DNA of 64,000 nucleotides from the NCBI GenBank assembly GCA_008477525.1, contig SPDT01000002.1:682001-746000 (forward strand), written 5' to 3'. Every line of letters begins with the position of its first letter. Position 1 is the stretch's first letter. This DNA comes from Hypomyces perniciosus. Lineage: Eukaryota; Ascomycota; Sordariomycetes; Hypocreales; Hypocreaceae. Below are positions 46,215 through 57,747 of this stretch, in pieces. The position numbers and the translations under genes were made by a program. The notes beneath the pieces were generated by a model. It was not told the DNA's origin. It ran no database searches and was given only the letters and a program-made list of their open reading frames with translations.

Positions 46215-47270
46215 ATGGCCGCCCTCTTACTCCTCGCCACATTTGGCGTGGCCCTCGTTCTCTCCCAAGCTACTCACAATACCGGGTCATTCACTTATCA
46301 GGGCTGTTCGACTGTCGACCTGTCCTGTTTTGGGAACCAGATTGTGTTCTCCGATAGCCGTCTAACCCCGGCAGCATGTCAAATGGCCTGTCAGGGCCAC
46401 CAGTTTGCCGCACTCTTTCCTGAGTCAGTGTTTTCCCATCATCTATTCCTCGTCACTCCAACTGACTTTGCAAATAGTTCCTGCCGCTGTGGAGATGATG
46501 CCAATGCCATTCGACCGGTCGACGAGAGCAAGTGTGACCACCCGTGCATGGGGGACCCAAAGTTTGGCATGTGTGGAAGTATTTGTCCAGAAAACTCTCC
46601 CATCGTTGCCAATATCTACACAAGAGCCCCGTCACCTACACAAGAACCTGGATACGGAGAACCTGCTGGCCCCCAGACCCCTTCGGCACCAGTTGAGACT
46701 CCATGCTCTTCCACTGAGGCGGGACCTCCTGGAGAATCACCAGGGTCTTCTCCACGAATTACACCAGGAGGACCTGCACCGCAACCCCCAACATCTCTTG
46801 CGTCTCCCCCAACCCAGGTTCCTCAGGAGTCACCTTGCCCGTCTCAAGACCCGACCGTTGGCACCCCAGCCCCGCCAGCTCAAGGCACTCAAATTCCATC
46901 AGGTACCCCTCCAGAGCCGAAAACGTTCTCTGGTCCGAGTCAGCCAGCTCCAGACACAACGTCTTCCCCTGACCCTTCAAACGAGTCTCCAGAGTGTCAA
47001 TCATCTCCTGTATCCCCATATTCTGATGGCCATAATCCTGGTGGCCCTGGAGAAGAACCTTCTACACGAAACTGCAAACCGCCGGGTGGATCAGACCTAT
47101 CGCCAGCACCTTCAGAGAGCACTCTTTGGCCAAGACCTGGAGGCACCACCAAACCTGATGGTGATCCTCCAGTTCCTTCTCTTGTGCCTGGCTCGGATTC
47201 AACGCACGGCATTATCCCCCCACTTTCAAGCATAGGAGGACTCGCTCTTCTCGCCGCTATTATCATCTGA
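46215..47270 (+). CDS. WSC-domain, Pro-rich, GPI-anchored wall protein
   Basis: Predicted cell-surface protein. A signal peptide covers residues 1-18 (ALLLLATFGVALVLSQ). A WSC carbohydrate-binding domain follows: YQGCSTVDLSCF, TPAACQMACQG and CRCGDD, then CDHPCMGDPKFGMCG. The rest is a long Pro/Ser/Thr-rich stalk (residues about 135-325 before splicing) suited to O-mannosylation, ending in a hydrophobic GPI signal (SSIGGLALLAAIII). A 54-nt segment (46424-46477, GTCAGT...AATAG with a CAACTGAC branch site) is very likely an intron: its removal joins ALFPD to SCRCGDD as in other WSC domains. Because its length is a multiple of three, the frame is open with or without it (351 or 333 residues). 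The role may be wall sensing or structural; no cytoplasmic tail is present, unlike Wsc1-type sensors. Confidence 0.85.
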   Translation: MAALLLLATFGVALVLSQATHNTGSFTYQGCSTVDLSCFGNQIVFSDSRLTPAACQMACQGHQFAALFPESVFSHHLFLVTPTDFANSSCRCGDDANAIRPVDESKCDHPCMGDPKFGMCGSICPENSPIVANIYTRAPSPTQEPGYGEPAGPQTPSAPVETPCSSTEAGPPGESPGSSPRITPGGPAPQPPTSLASPPTQVPQESPCPSQDPTVGTPAPPAQGTQIPSGTPPEPKTFSGPSQPAPDTTSSPDPSNESPECQSSPVSPYSDGHNPGGPGEEPSTRNCKPPGGSDLSPAPSESTLWPRPGGTTKPDGDPPVPSLVPGSDSTHGIIPPLSSIGGLALLAAIII

Positions 47271-47893
47271 AAGGTTACGTGCATTCATCATGGGAAGTTC
47301 AAAGGCTCTTGCAAGTCGACGATGCCGTGTATCTCAGCACATTTTTGGACGATTTTGGACGTTGATTGATAGCTGGGTCGGCAGTGAGTGACTAGGTAGT
47401 ACTAGCTAATTGATCGTTGATTTCACTGAGAAGCTTCATCCACCTTCGTGATTTTAAAGGGAGGAGGCATTCTACGCTGTAAATGTTACCCTGACCAATT
47501 GCAAGTTACAAAACATACCTCGATTATCGACAAGAAAACAACACCAAAACCCCCCTTATCATCGAGTAACTTGATTTAATTCACTTTTCTCTTAACGACT
47601 TATGAGATGGGCTATTTTAAAGTATCAGATAGATCCCCCAAAGTCCTCGAGGTCGATGTCTAGGGTAAGTACGTACCTCTGATGGAGAAGTGCACGGACC
47701 AAGCGGGGCATTGTTGGGATTCAGGAGAAGTCTGGCGGGGCAACAATGCTCCTTTGGACTTACATGCATCGTTGGGTAGGAGCTGCTATCCCACCTTGTC
47801 AACCTCCCAAGCTCTGCCTGAACCGCAGATATCTTGTCGAAAACATTGAGAGAGAGAGGAAAGTCCGGAAATTCTATAGAGGCACTGTCCAAG
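47271..47893. other. Intergenic: twinfilin promoter
   Basis: About 0.6 kb between tandem genes, with an AT-rich left part (3' region of the WSC gene). No other gene is visible. Confidence 0.5.
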
Positions 47894-49027
47894 ATGCAGT
47901 CCGGAATATCAGGTACAGATACGCACAATGGCGGCCACCTTGTTGAAACGGACCAGCTAACAAAACGGCATAGCCTCCCAGGAGCTCCAGAGGGAGTTCA
48001 GCTCGTTGCTCTCCTCGCCATCCGCATTTGGTCTGCTGGTGACCATCGAACGCGAGAATCTTACTCCCGTGACGACCCTACAAGCAAAGTCACCCTCGGC
48101 GTCGTTCGGCGAGAACCTGGCTGTTCTGCAGCCATACGTTAAGCCCGATGTCGCGCTCTACGCCATCCTCCGCCGCCACGATGAGACACCCAAGTTCATT
48201 GTCGTTACATACGTCCCAGATTCTGCAAATGTTCGCCAGAAGACGCTTTTCGCGTCTACCCGCCTGACTCTGGTGCGAGAGCTGGGTACCGAGCACTTCC
48301 GCGAGACGCTCTTCTTTACGCTGCCTGCGGAGATGACCGAGAAGGGCTTCAAGGATCATGATGCCCACAATGAACTAGCCGCACCCTTGACAGAGGAGGA
48401 GAAAACACTGGGAGAGGTGAAGCGGGCAGAGCAGGAGGCTGGATCTGGAACGGGATCGAGAGAAATCCACCTGAGCAAGAGCCTCAAGATGCCAGTTAAC
48501 GAAGATGCCATTGCCGCGATGAGGGAGGTTGGTCAGGGAGGAAGAACGGCGGTTATGCTGGTGAGCCTGCAAATCCCCCTCCCGTACAAACGATCCTAGA
48601 GCTTCCGGTTGGACTAACACGTTTGGCACAGAAAATCAACGCAGGGACCGAGAGAGTGGAGCTGACCCCAGACTCGCCGAACCCTCGCTCCATCGCCGAG
48701 CTTACAAAACACATCTCTACGGAGGAGCCACGATTCACCATTTTTCGATACACCCACACGCACGATGGTGTTGAGCAGAGCCCGGTGCTTTTCTTCTACA
48801 CGTGCCCATCAACAACTGGAAACAAAGGCATCAAGAACAGGATGCTGTACCCGCTCATGAAGCGTGCAGTCTTGACCATTGCCGAAGAGCAAGCCGGACT
48901 AAAGCTAGAAAAGAAGTTCGAGGTAGAAGACCCGAGCGAGATCACAGAGGAAGAGGTCCTGAGCGACTTGCACCCTAAAGTCGTGACAACGCAAGGCTTC
49001 AGCAGACCGAAGCGACCGGGCAGGTGA
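47894..49027 (+). CDS. Twinfilin
   Basis: Actin-monomer-binding and barbed-end-capping protein with two ADF-homology domains, acting at cortical actin patches. Exons are 47894-47912, 47974-48560 and 48632-49027, with introns of 61 and 71 nt. Product is 333 residues, the usual twinfilin length. The 19-nt first exon encodes MQSGISA and joins SQELQREFSS. ADF-H domain 1 covers about residues 1-140 (FGLLVTIEREN, YAILRRHDETPKFIVVTYVP, LTLVRELGTEHF). Domain 2 covers about 175-310 (TAVMLKINAGTERVEL, PRFTIFRYTHTHDG, FFYTCPS, KNRMLYPLMKRAVLTIAEEQ). The C-terminal tail is HPKVVTTQGFSRPKRPGR, the typical phosphoinositide/capping-protein-binding basic end. Convergent with the carrier gene, 341 bp apart. 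Confidence 0.96.
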
Positions 49028-49368
49028 TGCGCTTACGAGTTACGACACATATACACGATCTAGCATGAATAGATACAGCTTATGACTTTCTTGTGCAAGA
49101 TATGCCCAATGTTTTGAAGCTATAATGTGTGCGGGTATCCCCCAAAAACACATGCACCACCCCCCAACCTATATAAATGCAATGGCCATGTCTAAAGAAT
49201 ATGCCTTCCACCGCTGTCTCGATCATCACCGTCAATCATAAGCATGAAAGCGCTGACCCTACCTCATTATTCTAGTGCAGATGCCGCAACAAGACAAAAT
49301 CAGAGTCCACCCTCCTCTTGTTTCCAAGAACAAGATTGAGTGTCAAAGTGTGGGCTTTTGCTATTCTT
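49028..49368. other. Convergent intergenic region
   Basis: 3' untranslated regions of twinfilin and of the succinate/fumarate carrier. No gene is seen. Confidence 0.6.
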
Positions 49369-50520
49369 TCACTCCTCGTACTTGCCACCAGTGAAGGCCA
49401 GGTCACTCTTTTCTAATTTCGTCTTGAGGAATTCGTAGACGGTGAAAGTGACGGCCTGGCCGGGAGCGACTCGCATGATACGAGGTGTAATGCCCTTGTA
49501 GAATGCGTGGAAGCCTTCTTGTCTGTAGGAGTTTGTCAGTCAGGCAGGCTTCGCAACATGAAGAGAAAGGAGAGGACTTACTTGAACATTTCACCTGCAA
49601 TACCCGCTATCCTCGTCCAGGCACTGACACCAGCCTGAGCAGGCGTCTTTTGCAGACGTGTCTTGATAGTATCGATGGGCGCATTACTCAAAGGTCCCAT
49701 CGCACCACTGACAAGACCAATGAGGGTCGTCTGCCAACTAGGCAAGTTTCCATCTGCATACTGCGGCTGGAACTCCTTAAGCCACTGCTTGAAATAGCTA
49801 TACGCTGTGAAGTTGACAGCCTGGTTTGACCCCTGCCGCAACGCCGTCAAGCTTACACCGCGATACAGTGCACCGAACCCTTCCTCCTTAACAACCGTAT
49901 ACAGCGCATGCGCCGCGTTGCGATACTTGGGGATATCCAGTGGATCGGCCATGGAGTGGTGCTGCGCCTGCAGCCGGATCTTGATGACTTCCATTGGCGT
50001 CACCACGGCGACGGCCTCGGTCACACCGGCGGCAAGACCGGCGAGGAAGGTGGCCCGGCCCGAGACGGAGCCGGTGGTCTTGTCGGCGAGGAGCTGCTTG
50101 TACCACTCGAAGGAGGTGAAGCGGATGGCCATCTTGGGCACGATGCCGGTGAGCACGGCGCCGAGGCCTTTGTATAAGCCGAGGGGCGTTTCTTTCTTGA
50201 CGAGCTCGACGCCGGTTTTGATGAAGCCGCGCCGGGGGGCGCCGGGTTGGCGGGCGCGGCGGGAGAGCTGCATGCGCACTTTGATTGTGTCTGACGGGAA
50301 TGTTAACTACATTGAGAGATTGAGGAGAGGGGGGGAGCTTACCGAGAGGATGGCATGCGAGAGCTTCCATCATACCGGCACCACCTCCGGCTGTATAAAA
50401 GAGAGCTGTTAGTCAACCGATGGACGCGGTAGTAGGGGAGATGTGGGAGATGAGATACGAACCGATGAGGTTGGTCGCCGCTGTGGGCGGGTGTTTGTTT
50501 CCATCACCTGTTCTAGGCAT
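49369..50520 (-). CDS. SFC1: Mitochondrial succinate/fumarate antiporter
   Basis: Mitochondrial carrier family protein of 322 residues, the length of yeast Sfc1 (Acr1). It exchanges cytosolic succinate for mitochondrial fumarate and links the glyoxylate cycle to gluconeogenesis on acetate or ethanol. Exons are 50463-50520, 50343-50390, 49582-50290 and 49369-49522; introns are 72, 52 and 59 nt. The start is MPRTGDGNKH. The three carrier repeats each show the P-x-[DE]-x-x-[KR] signature: CHPLDTIKVRMQL, VTPMEVIKIRLQAQ and NAPIDTIKTRLQK. Substrate-site and matrix segments include AIRFTSFEWYKQLL, YRGVSLTALRQGSNQAVNFT and RIMRVAPGQAVTFTVYEF. Expression is expected to follow carbon source through FacB-type regulation in fungi; no site was identified here. 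Confidence 0.95.
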
Positions 50521-51705
50521 CTTGACTACTTTGCTGTATGCTTGCTGGATGATATCGTTGCTGCTACTCTCTGGCGTGTTTTTGTATTGTCTTCTCGGTA
50601 TCTCTCTCTGACTCTTACCCGATCTCGGCTCATACGTCAGGACCCGAGGAGTAGTGTGGTAGGTCACCAGTATGTAAGAGAGCTTGCTCAGCGATGCCGT
50701 TCCAGTCGCAATTGAAACAACAACAAGGCGATTAAAGGCACGTAAGATAGCAAGCTTTCACAAGATACACACAAAGATACGAGGAAATAAAAAGAAAAGA
50801 GAGAAAGAGCTAAGAAGGGCGAGGATAAAACAAAGTCGTCACACACACGACTACGATATGACGAACCCTTTTTTTTTTACATATTTTTGACATATGATTC
50901 TGGGTCCCCCCGTTGCCCCCCCTCCGATCCCTCCCTCGATATGCCTGTTGCGTACCTGCGGAGCTAATGGGATTAAGCAGCCAACCACATTGGCGCCAGA
51001 AAGTCAGTCACAAGACAGGATACAATAGGTGTGTTAGCCATTCTTTTTTTTTGCCTTCAGGCCGGGCTGAAAGAGCGCTTGGACTGGGAAAGCCGGAAAG
51101 CAAGGGGCCTCCCCCACGGTATCCCGCGGCTTTTCCCTCCAAGGCCGGTGTAAGTTAGTACTTGGGAGGTACGAAGTCCTATTAGAGGGATTCTCCACAT
51201 GGAGGATAAGGTAGCCGGACGGGTGGAGGAATATGGGAGGACATTCCGGGTGGTTGAACGCGATGATGCACTCCGTGTGGCCGATGACTTACACCCGGGA
51301 CCATGGCATGGCAACATATAGACACACGTACAGTCATGACTCTCCAAATACCACTTATCTATTTACCTCTAAAAAAAGACATCCACGACTCATAAAGCCC
51401 CCCAATTCTCAAGCCTATTCTCGATCCTAAAGGTACTTCGTACCTCAGAGTCATCTCGAGTGACGTTATCCGACTGGCTCCCTTTTACCGACCTCCAGGC
51501 CGAGCTTGTGATAATGCGGGGTGCAGAGGTACGTATCTCTCTACTCTTCCGGGAAATGGACGGCCTTGGGCATTCGGTGCGCCGGGCCGGGAGGGACCGG
51601 AGCGTAGTACAAGTCGTGGAGGTCCCGTTGATTTGCCGGCCTTTGCCGAGGTTCGCAAACTCAGGGGTCTCGTCTCACAGCCGGGGACTATCATAATGGT
51701 AGTAT

Positions 51706-51804
<99 letters not shown>

Positions 51805-52309
51805 TCACGTCATTGTGTCTCTCAGAGATAGTGTGTGATAGAATACAGAGTACATACTAGTATGAGGGTGATAGTATGATCAACAAGATAAACTCAAGAG
51901 GTCACGGCACACAGCCGTTCAAACGCCGTTTGCATCTGGAGACACGCCATGCATCTGTCATGTACAAGCCACTTCCCCCAATATACAAACATGCCTCCAA
52001 GGCACTCATAAAGAAAGCAGTTCCTTTCCCCTTCTTCCTTGACGCCGTCGCCTTGCTATCTGGCATTCCCTCCATAGCGCCCCAAACCAAGAAAAAACAA
52101 TGCCCCTCTAAATTTTGTTTTCGTTCAGTTCCAAGATCCTTCCCTCCCCCACGCGAGTAACATCGTCTAGGTCATTCATTATAAACTGGCTCCGACAAAT
52201 GCCGCAAAGCCCCAACGCCAGTATGGTATCCTTTTCAGCATAGGCGCCAAGGGCCCAAGGTAAACAAGAAAAGATAAGGTCATCCGCGCATCGTCAAGTC
52301 ATCCGTCTC
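50521..52309. other. Intergenic region with AGT microsatellite
   Basis: 1.8 kb. It contains the carrier promoter, TAC-3nt-GTA elements near 51169 and 51436, a large trinucleotide array (separate entry) and the 3' region of the SconB gene. Frames running through the array on both strands (poly-Ser, poly-Leu) are artefacts. No gene is supported. Confidence 0.55.
51705..51804. repeat. (AGT)n trinucleotide microsatellite, about 32 copies
   Basis: Near-perfect AGT/ACT repeat of about 98 bp beginning after GGTAGTATGT and ending before ATCACGTC. It is the longest simple repeat in the window and intergenic. Confidence 0.97.
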
Positions 52310-54581
52310 TTATGAGGGCGTCCCTCTCTCTTCCAGAGTATTGCCTTCGAAACTGTACAGTCGAACCTCTCCGTCCTCGCTGCCGCTTGCCATCCGGCTG
52401 TCACTTAGCCCGACGCAAGTCACAGGGCCAGCGTGCCCCGTGAAGCTCCGCTCGCATTTGCCCGACCGAGGCTCCCAAATCTTCGTCATGGAGTCATTAG
52501 CTCCAGTGACGACTCGGAGCGTATCACCGACCAAGCCCCAGATGCCCTCGACGTGGCCAAACATGCTACGAATGCACTTGCCCGAGATCACATCCCACAG
52601 ACGCACTGTGTTGTCCAGTCCTCCAGTAAGCATATAGCGCGGAGGCAACGGACGTGAGGTGTCTGAGACGAACCCATAACCAAATGTCGCACGGTCATCA
52701 GTAGCCGGTTGCTCTGGCACTGGGGTTGGGGTAACGCTTCGTCCACTGCGCACGGATGCAGTATCCGTCTTGTCCGTGTTTGGATCCTCATCGGGTTCGA
52801 AATCTGGCGGCATCAACAGAATCTGTTGCACCTGTCCAACATGTCCCAAGAATGTCTTGATGCATTGTTTCGAATCTAGGTCCCAAAGTTTGACAGAGAG
52901 ATCATCTGAAGCCGAGAAAACGGTTCTGGACGCGGAATCAATTCGGACGTGGTTGACCCAGTCAGAGTGGCCGCGTAGACTAAACGTCTGCTTCGTGTCG
53001 AAGCTAAAGATCTTAACTGTCTTGTCGATCGACCCCGATGCGAGTGTACAGCCGTCGAAATGCACCGACAACACACCATCTGTATGGCATTGAAGGGTGC
53101 TGAGACATTCACCCGTTTGCCAGTTCCAGATTTTGATTGTCTTGTCGAAGCTCCCACTGATGAGCTTGGTATCATCAAACTGCAGGGTCCTGATGGTCGA
53201 CGTGTGTCCACGAAGCGTCCGGATGACCTCTGCCGTCTCAACATTCCAGATCTTGATGGTGGTATCGTATGAGCCCGTAGCCAATATGTTGTGGTCGAAC
53301 TGCAAACAGGTGATTCCGTTCTCGTGCCCCTTGAATGTCCTGATCGTGCACCGCCCTGTCTTCCAATTGTATCCAACCTTGTAGCGATCCCGGTACACAT
53401 CCTTCCATGGTCGGAACTTTCTCTCTTCATCGAGCTGCGATCTCGGATTACTACGATCCTTGCGCCGTGCTCGCTTCGAGGATCCATCGCCACACGCCAC
53501 CATAGCTCGCTTGTTAGAACCCTGAGGAGGAGATGAGGCGGGCTCGGCTTCGATTTCGATCACTCGAGAATGGGAATGTGCTGTCTGCTGGTGTCGGCTC
53601 CATGCCATCAACTTCTTCTTTTCCAAAAGTGGCAGTCCCCAACCACATTTGGTACACTTTCGGTCGATATGCTGTTCGCACATCCTGTGCCAAACGACGT
53701 CATCGTCTGCCAAGGCACGCCATCGGCGACTAACTTGGGCAGCTTTGCAGAGGGAAACAGTGTCCAGGTAGCAGAGGATTTTATACGACAATTCCACGGG
53801 CAAGGTTGCTATGAAGTCGATCTTGAGCTGCTCCTGGACTTCGCGCGCGACAGTGGAGAGTTGGGGGAAGCAGCATTGTGTGATGATGCCTTGCAGCATG
53901 AGTTCGCGGTGTTTGGCCGGCGCAGCAGAGAATAGAGACCAGACATGGGTGATGGCTTCTTGGTCGGCGGTCGAAAGGCTGTTGAGCTCCTGTAGGACTT
54001 GGTGTTAGTGACGAGACCTGACCTGGGTCATTGGACGAAGAGGGTGGCAGGGGAGTAGGCATTGGCTGAGCCATGGTAAGACGTACACGCTGGATGAAGC
54101 CCATCTTGGTCTCGTCTGCCGCTCGACGGCACTTGGAGTCTGGACGGTGACGATAGCAATATTTGGTGTTGGGATCCTTGGTGCCGACCAGGGACGAAGA
54201 ATTGGCCAAGTCCTCCTTCTTGAAATTCTTGCCAAGGGGGGCGTATAGGTCGGGAATATGTTCTTTCAGAAACGGGCTGAGGGTCTTGCCCACCAGTTCG
54301 GACGGCATCTTGATGAGGCCCTTGGGAGGGTTGTCCTCCTCGGGCGGCCTTCGCCGTTCGCAGTTGTCTCGGGACGGCTGCTGGGGGGTTTGGTCAACGG
54401 TGGTCCGCTTTGGTTGGAGAGTCGTTGTCGTCGTTATCGATGCCGATGTCGATGTCGATGTCGATGTCAGTTGTGGAGAGACTGCAGCCGCATCCACGGC
54501 CACCGAGGAGTATTCATCGTGGCTGAAGGAGGAGGAGGACGAGGATGGCGGCTGGCCGTCAGACATCGCGAGGGATTCCAT
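52310..54581 (-). CDS. F-box/WD40 sulfur metabolite repression protein (SconB/SCON2/Met30)
   Basis: Substrate receptor of an SCF ubiquitin ligase that shuts down sulfur assimilation genes by targeting the bZIP activator MetR/CYS-3 (established for the family). Exon 1 is 54087-54581 (165 codons) and exon 2 is 52310-53989; the 97-nt intron begins GTACGT and ends CCTACAG, phase 0. Length is 724 residues. The N-terminus is Ser/Thr-rich, with a (GACATC)n-like coding repeat near 54440-54470. Conserved N-terminal text is [16 protein letters not shown] and [38 protein letters not shown] and [14 protein letters not shown] follow. The F-box spans about residues 222-272 ([18 protein letters not shown]). 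Seven WD40 repeats run from about 375 to the end, starting with [14 protein letters not shown] and ending with [14 protein letters not shown]. An acidic/Thr-rich insertion sits between repeats 5 and 6. Confidence 0.95.
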
Positions 54582-56950
54582 AGGGATAATATGCGGTGAG
54601 AGGTGATCGCACGACGGAAAGGCTAAAGATTGCGACTTCTGGGCGATTCATTTGCTGTACCAGGCGAAGGCGGCAGGGCGAGCGATTGCGTGCTCTGGGG
54701 GTGTGATTTTGAGACAACACCACAATCCACAGGGCTAACAGTAGCAGCAGAGGACCATTACTACTTCGTACATATCCGTATACGAGTAGTCGTATGGACC
54801 ATGAGGAGTGGCCCCCCTGAACTAGAGCAAGATGCCTGACTGCTTACTTGATACTAGATGGAGTGGCAAGTTGGGATGAAAGAAGACGCAAGAAAAACGT
54901 GATGGCGAGCACAAGCACAAAGACAGGCGGCGCCAACAGGTGTCTATCAGGACGAGAGTCACCAGACAACTCAGAGCAGAGAGCTAGTAGTACTTTACTC
55001 CGTACTAAAGGCTAAAATCTTGGGTGCTCTGAGGTGAAAATGGCGTTATCGACAAGCATCAATGCGTGGCTCGCTAAACCTTAGCGTCTGGGGGGGCCTG
55101 GAACGGGCGCTGATTCCCTGAAAGATCCCTGAAAGATCCCTGGAGCCCCCACACCGACGACCCGACAGATAGTGCTCATGACCGCATCGCCAGCGCTCTT
55201 TGGCTGCCGCTTCTCTTACTAATAAAGTCGCCGCATCTCCCACAACCTTCGTTGTCTGCTGCTATTTCTGCACGCCCTCGTCAGCCTTCCATAAGCATGC
55301 AATCTGACATAATCGCAACGCAACGCAACCGCAGACCGAAGCACCCGTCGACTTGGGCGAGGCGAGGCGAGTCGAGTTGAGTCGAGGCCACTTCTTGACT
55401 CGTTTATGAGTACGCGCACTGTTTGTTAGCCGTCCCCGCTAGTGATAATTTTCACGGGAAGCATAATAATAACGGGAGTCGGACTGGATGATGCCATCTC
55501 GCCTCCACCGAGAGCCGCTGGCCACGGTTCCGACTGGGCGAGCGCCGCCTTCAGCCTGGACTCTTTCTTTGCTTCTGCCAACTTGGCGCAATTCTTCCAT
55601 CGAGATGCTTCAACTTGTGGTCTACTCCGTACGAGCACTCGTAATGCATCCACCACGTCTGGCATCAATGCAATATTACGAGTACTCTCCCAACGAACAG
55701 GGGACCGTCTGAGCGTGGTCAATAGTACTGATAGTATATCGAAAACGGAAAAGGGCCCAAAAGATTCGATTGCCGGCGTGAGGAGGGGGTTCGTGGGGAA
55801 CTTTTCGCGGGGAGGCTCCAGCACTCAGATCGCCGGTACTTTCTACCAGGTTGTGGAAATTGGCACTGACGAAATCTAGATGGCGCAATCGCCGTCAGCA
55901 AAGGCGTTTCTGCCCTGCCCGTCCGCCATCCTATGAGCCAAAGGTTCCAATCTCAGTCAACAGCAAGCCTTGGCCCGCGACCCTCATTTTACCAATGGCA
56001 TCCTGATACGTAGCACGCACGCAGTTGGGGTGACGCACACACGAGCACATACGAATGCTCGTGTGATACCCAACTTGCAGGCGAGATTGGACGAGAACCT
56101 CGGCGAAAGCGATGTGGAAGAGTGTTTTGGAGGGAGTCATCGTCATATGATGCGGCCTAAGATTGCAAAAGTGGCAGTTCCCAATCGTTGGGCCTGAAGC
56201 CGTCGTTTGAGTGCTGTGCAGATCGAGAGTTTGATTCGCCATCTACGGCTCCTTGATCACAACATTCTCTTCCAACGTTCGATTGCGCCTTGATGATGCG
56301 CTGCATGCCGGAGATGTTTTGCAGAGACGCCATCTTCCCCTCGAATGACGATATTTATACTTTGCTGACTGGAGCTGGCACTGTCTTCCAAGAAGCCATG
56401 CTGCCATGACGGAATCCCTCGGGCCGCCTGAATATGCGCACAATCCATTGAGCCATGGAAAAAGCTTTGAATTTTTTTTTATCTCGACCTCTGATGAGAT
56501 CTAGATCTGCTCGTAAGCTAAAGAGCTAGCCCTGAATCTCCACTTCGAGACATCGCCTCTGAGTTTCCGTCATCATCTAGGCTGCAAGTGCACGAGACTG
56601 AGACGTTTACATTCTCATCCTCAAAAGAGGGCGGATAACAAGTTCCGATTGACCATTCATGTGCATGGCTTCTATTTTCCCCTCTTATTTCGCTAGCATC
56701 TGGTTTGTGCCGTCTCAGTCATGTGCGACATAGAGGCTGAGCTTCATTCCAGAGTACGGCGTGCAAGATGTAGATGCCAACTTCCCGCGGGGTTGGTATG
56801 AAGATGGCTTGAATATCTCAGTCTGAGGGCCAAGCTCGCCCATGGAGCTTGGTCATTCGTAACCCTTAATCTCATAACGTTGCTATGTGCTGCCGTCCCT
56901 ATTGAAACTACTCGACACTGTAGCAAGTTATCACCATTCTTCAAGTCACG
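54582..56950. other. Intergenic region, partly unresolved
   Basis: 2.4 kb. Left part is the SconB promoter, with TACTTCGTA near 54764 and TACTCCGTAC near 54997 and 55625. An 11-mer tandem (CCCTGAAAGAT) lies at about 55114-55142. Between 55426 and 55880 both strands are open for 130-145 codons with no recognisable product. Between 55930 and 56450 the minus strand has open stretches in several frames (ATG near 56329 giving MASLQNISGMQRI) that could be a small gene with introns I could not resolve. Confidence 0.4.
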
Positions 56951-57747
56951 ATGGAGACTAAACGCCCGCGGAATCAATATCCAAAACTATCGACAACCAA
57001 CCTATTCAAGCCTAGAGAGCCAAGTCTCACCGATACCCCTGTGAGCCCTGGGACTGCGCTTCCCGCCTATGGCGACGAGGGGGCACCTCCGCAGTATCAG
57101 GAAGATGGACTAGATGCAAAAGAGAAGGCAGAGAAGGCAGAGAAGAAGGCCAAAGCACGGAGGACACTGTTCGTCAGACTACTGACGTCCATTTTCATCA
57201 CCGTGCTTGTTTCTCTCATTGTAGCAGCCGTCGTGGGTCGCATACATGATCGTCAGGCCCTGGCGAAGAAATCGCACAAGGATTCGAGGGAGACGTGAGT
57301 TCTTCGGCTTCATATAGTATGATGTTGCGGAGTGCTAACAAGCACAGAATGAACATGACGAGTGTAGCTGTAACGCTAGAACAGAGTAAAGGCCAAACGA
57401 CAATATTACCGACGACAACATATCTACAATTCACTGTGGTAGCAACAGCGTCAACTACAACAACAACATCATCATCATCATCGACTCCTCATCTGCGTGG
57501 CCCGATCACCTTTGACTGTTCCTACAGTCACCAAGTCGCCACTACCACTACGACAAGCGACTATGGGAGTCCTGCGGAAACGACCGACAATGGGCCCAGT
57601 CGGTTTGCCTACCAGAGACCAAACAAGGAAGGGGACTTGTTAGGTGTTTCGATGCATTCGATACGGAATTGCTTAGTGGCGCGGGCTTCGTACAGGGGGC
57701 TTGGTGATGACTTGACATATCGCTGTACCATGTCATGCGAAGACTAA
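56951..57747 (+). CDS. Single-pass membrane orphan protein
   Basis: Predicted 247-residue protein of unknown function. Exon 1 is 56951-57294, exon 2 is 57348-57747; the 53-nt intron (GTGAGT...CACAG, branch GTGCTAACA) is phase 2. The N-terminal about 75 residues are Pro-rich and polar (AYGDEGAPPQYQEDG), then a Lys/Glu/Ala stretch (AKEKAEKAEKKAKARR) precedes one membrane helix (LLTSIFITVLVSLIVAAVVG, residues about 78-97). After it come Thr/Ser runs and a small domain containing four cysteines (FDCSYSHQ, RNCLVARASYRG, YRCTMSCED). Positive charges before the helix suggest the N-terminus is cytosolic and the C-terminal part luminal or outside (inferred). No homologous family is recognised. Confidence 0.68.

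Noticed and set aside
46405..47235. 276-codon frame overlapping the WSC gene
   Set aside because: Second-frame shadow of the Pro/Ser-rich stalk; lacks signal peptide and domain.
51485..51860. Poly-Leu and poly-Ser frames on either strand
   Set aside because: Translations of the AGT microsatellite.
54163..54606. 147-codon frame antisense to SconB exon 1
   Set aside because: Product is a Val/Asp run from the coding hexamer repeat; shadow of a supported exon.
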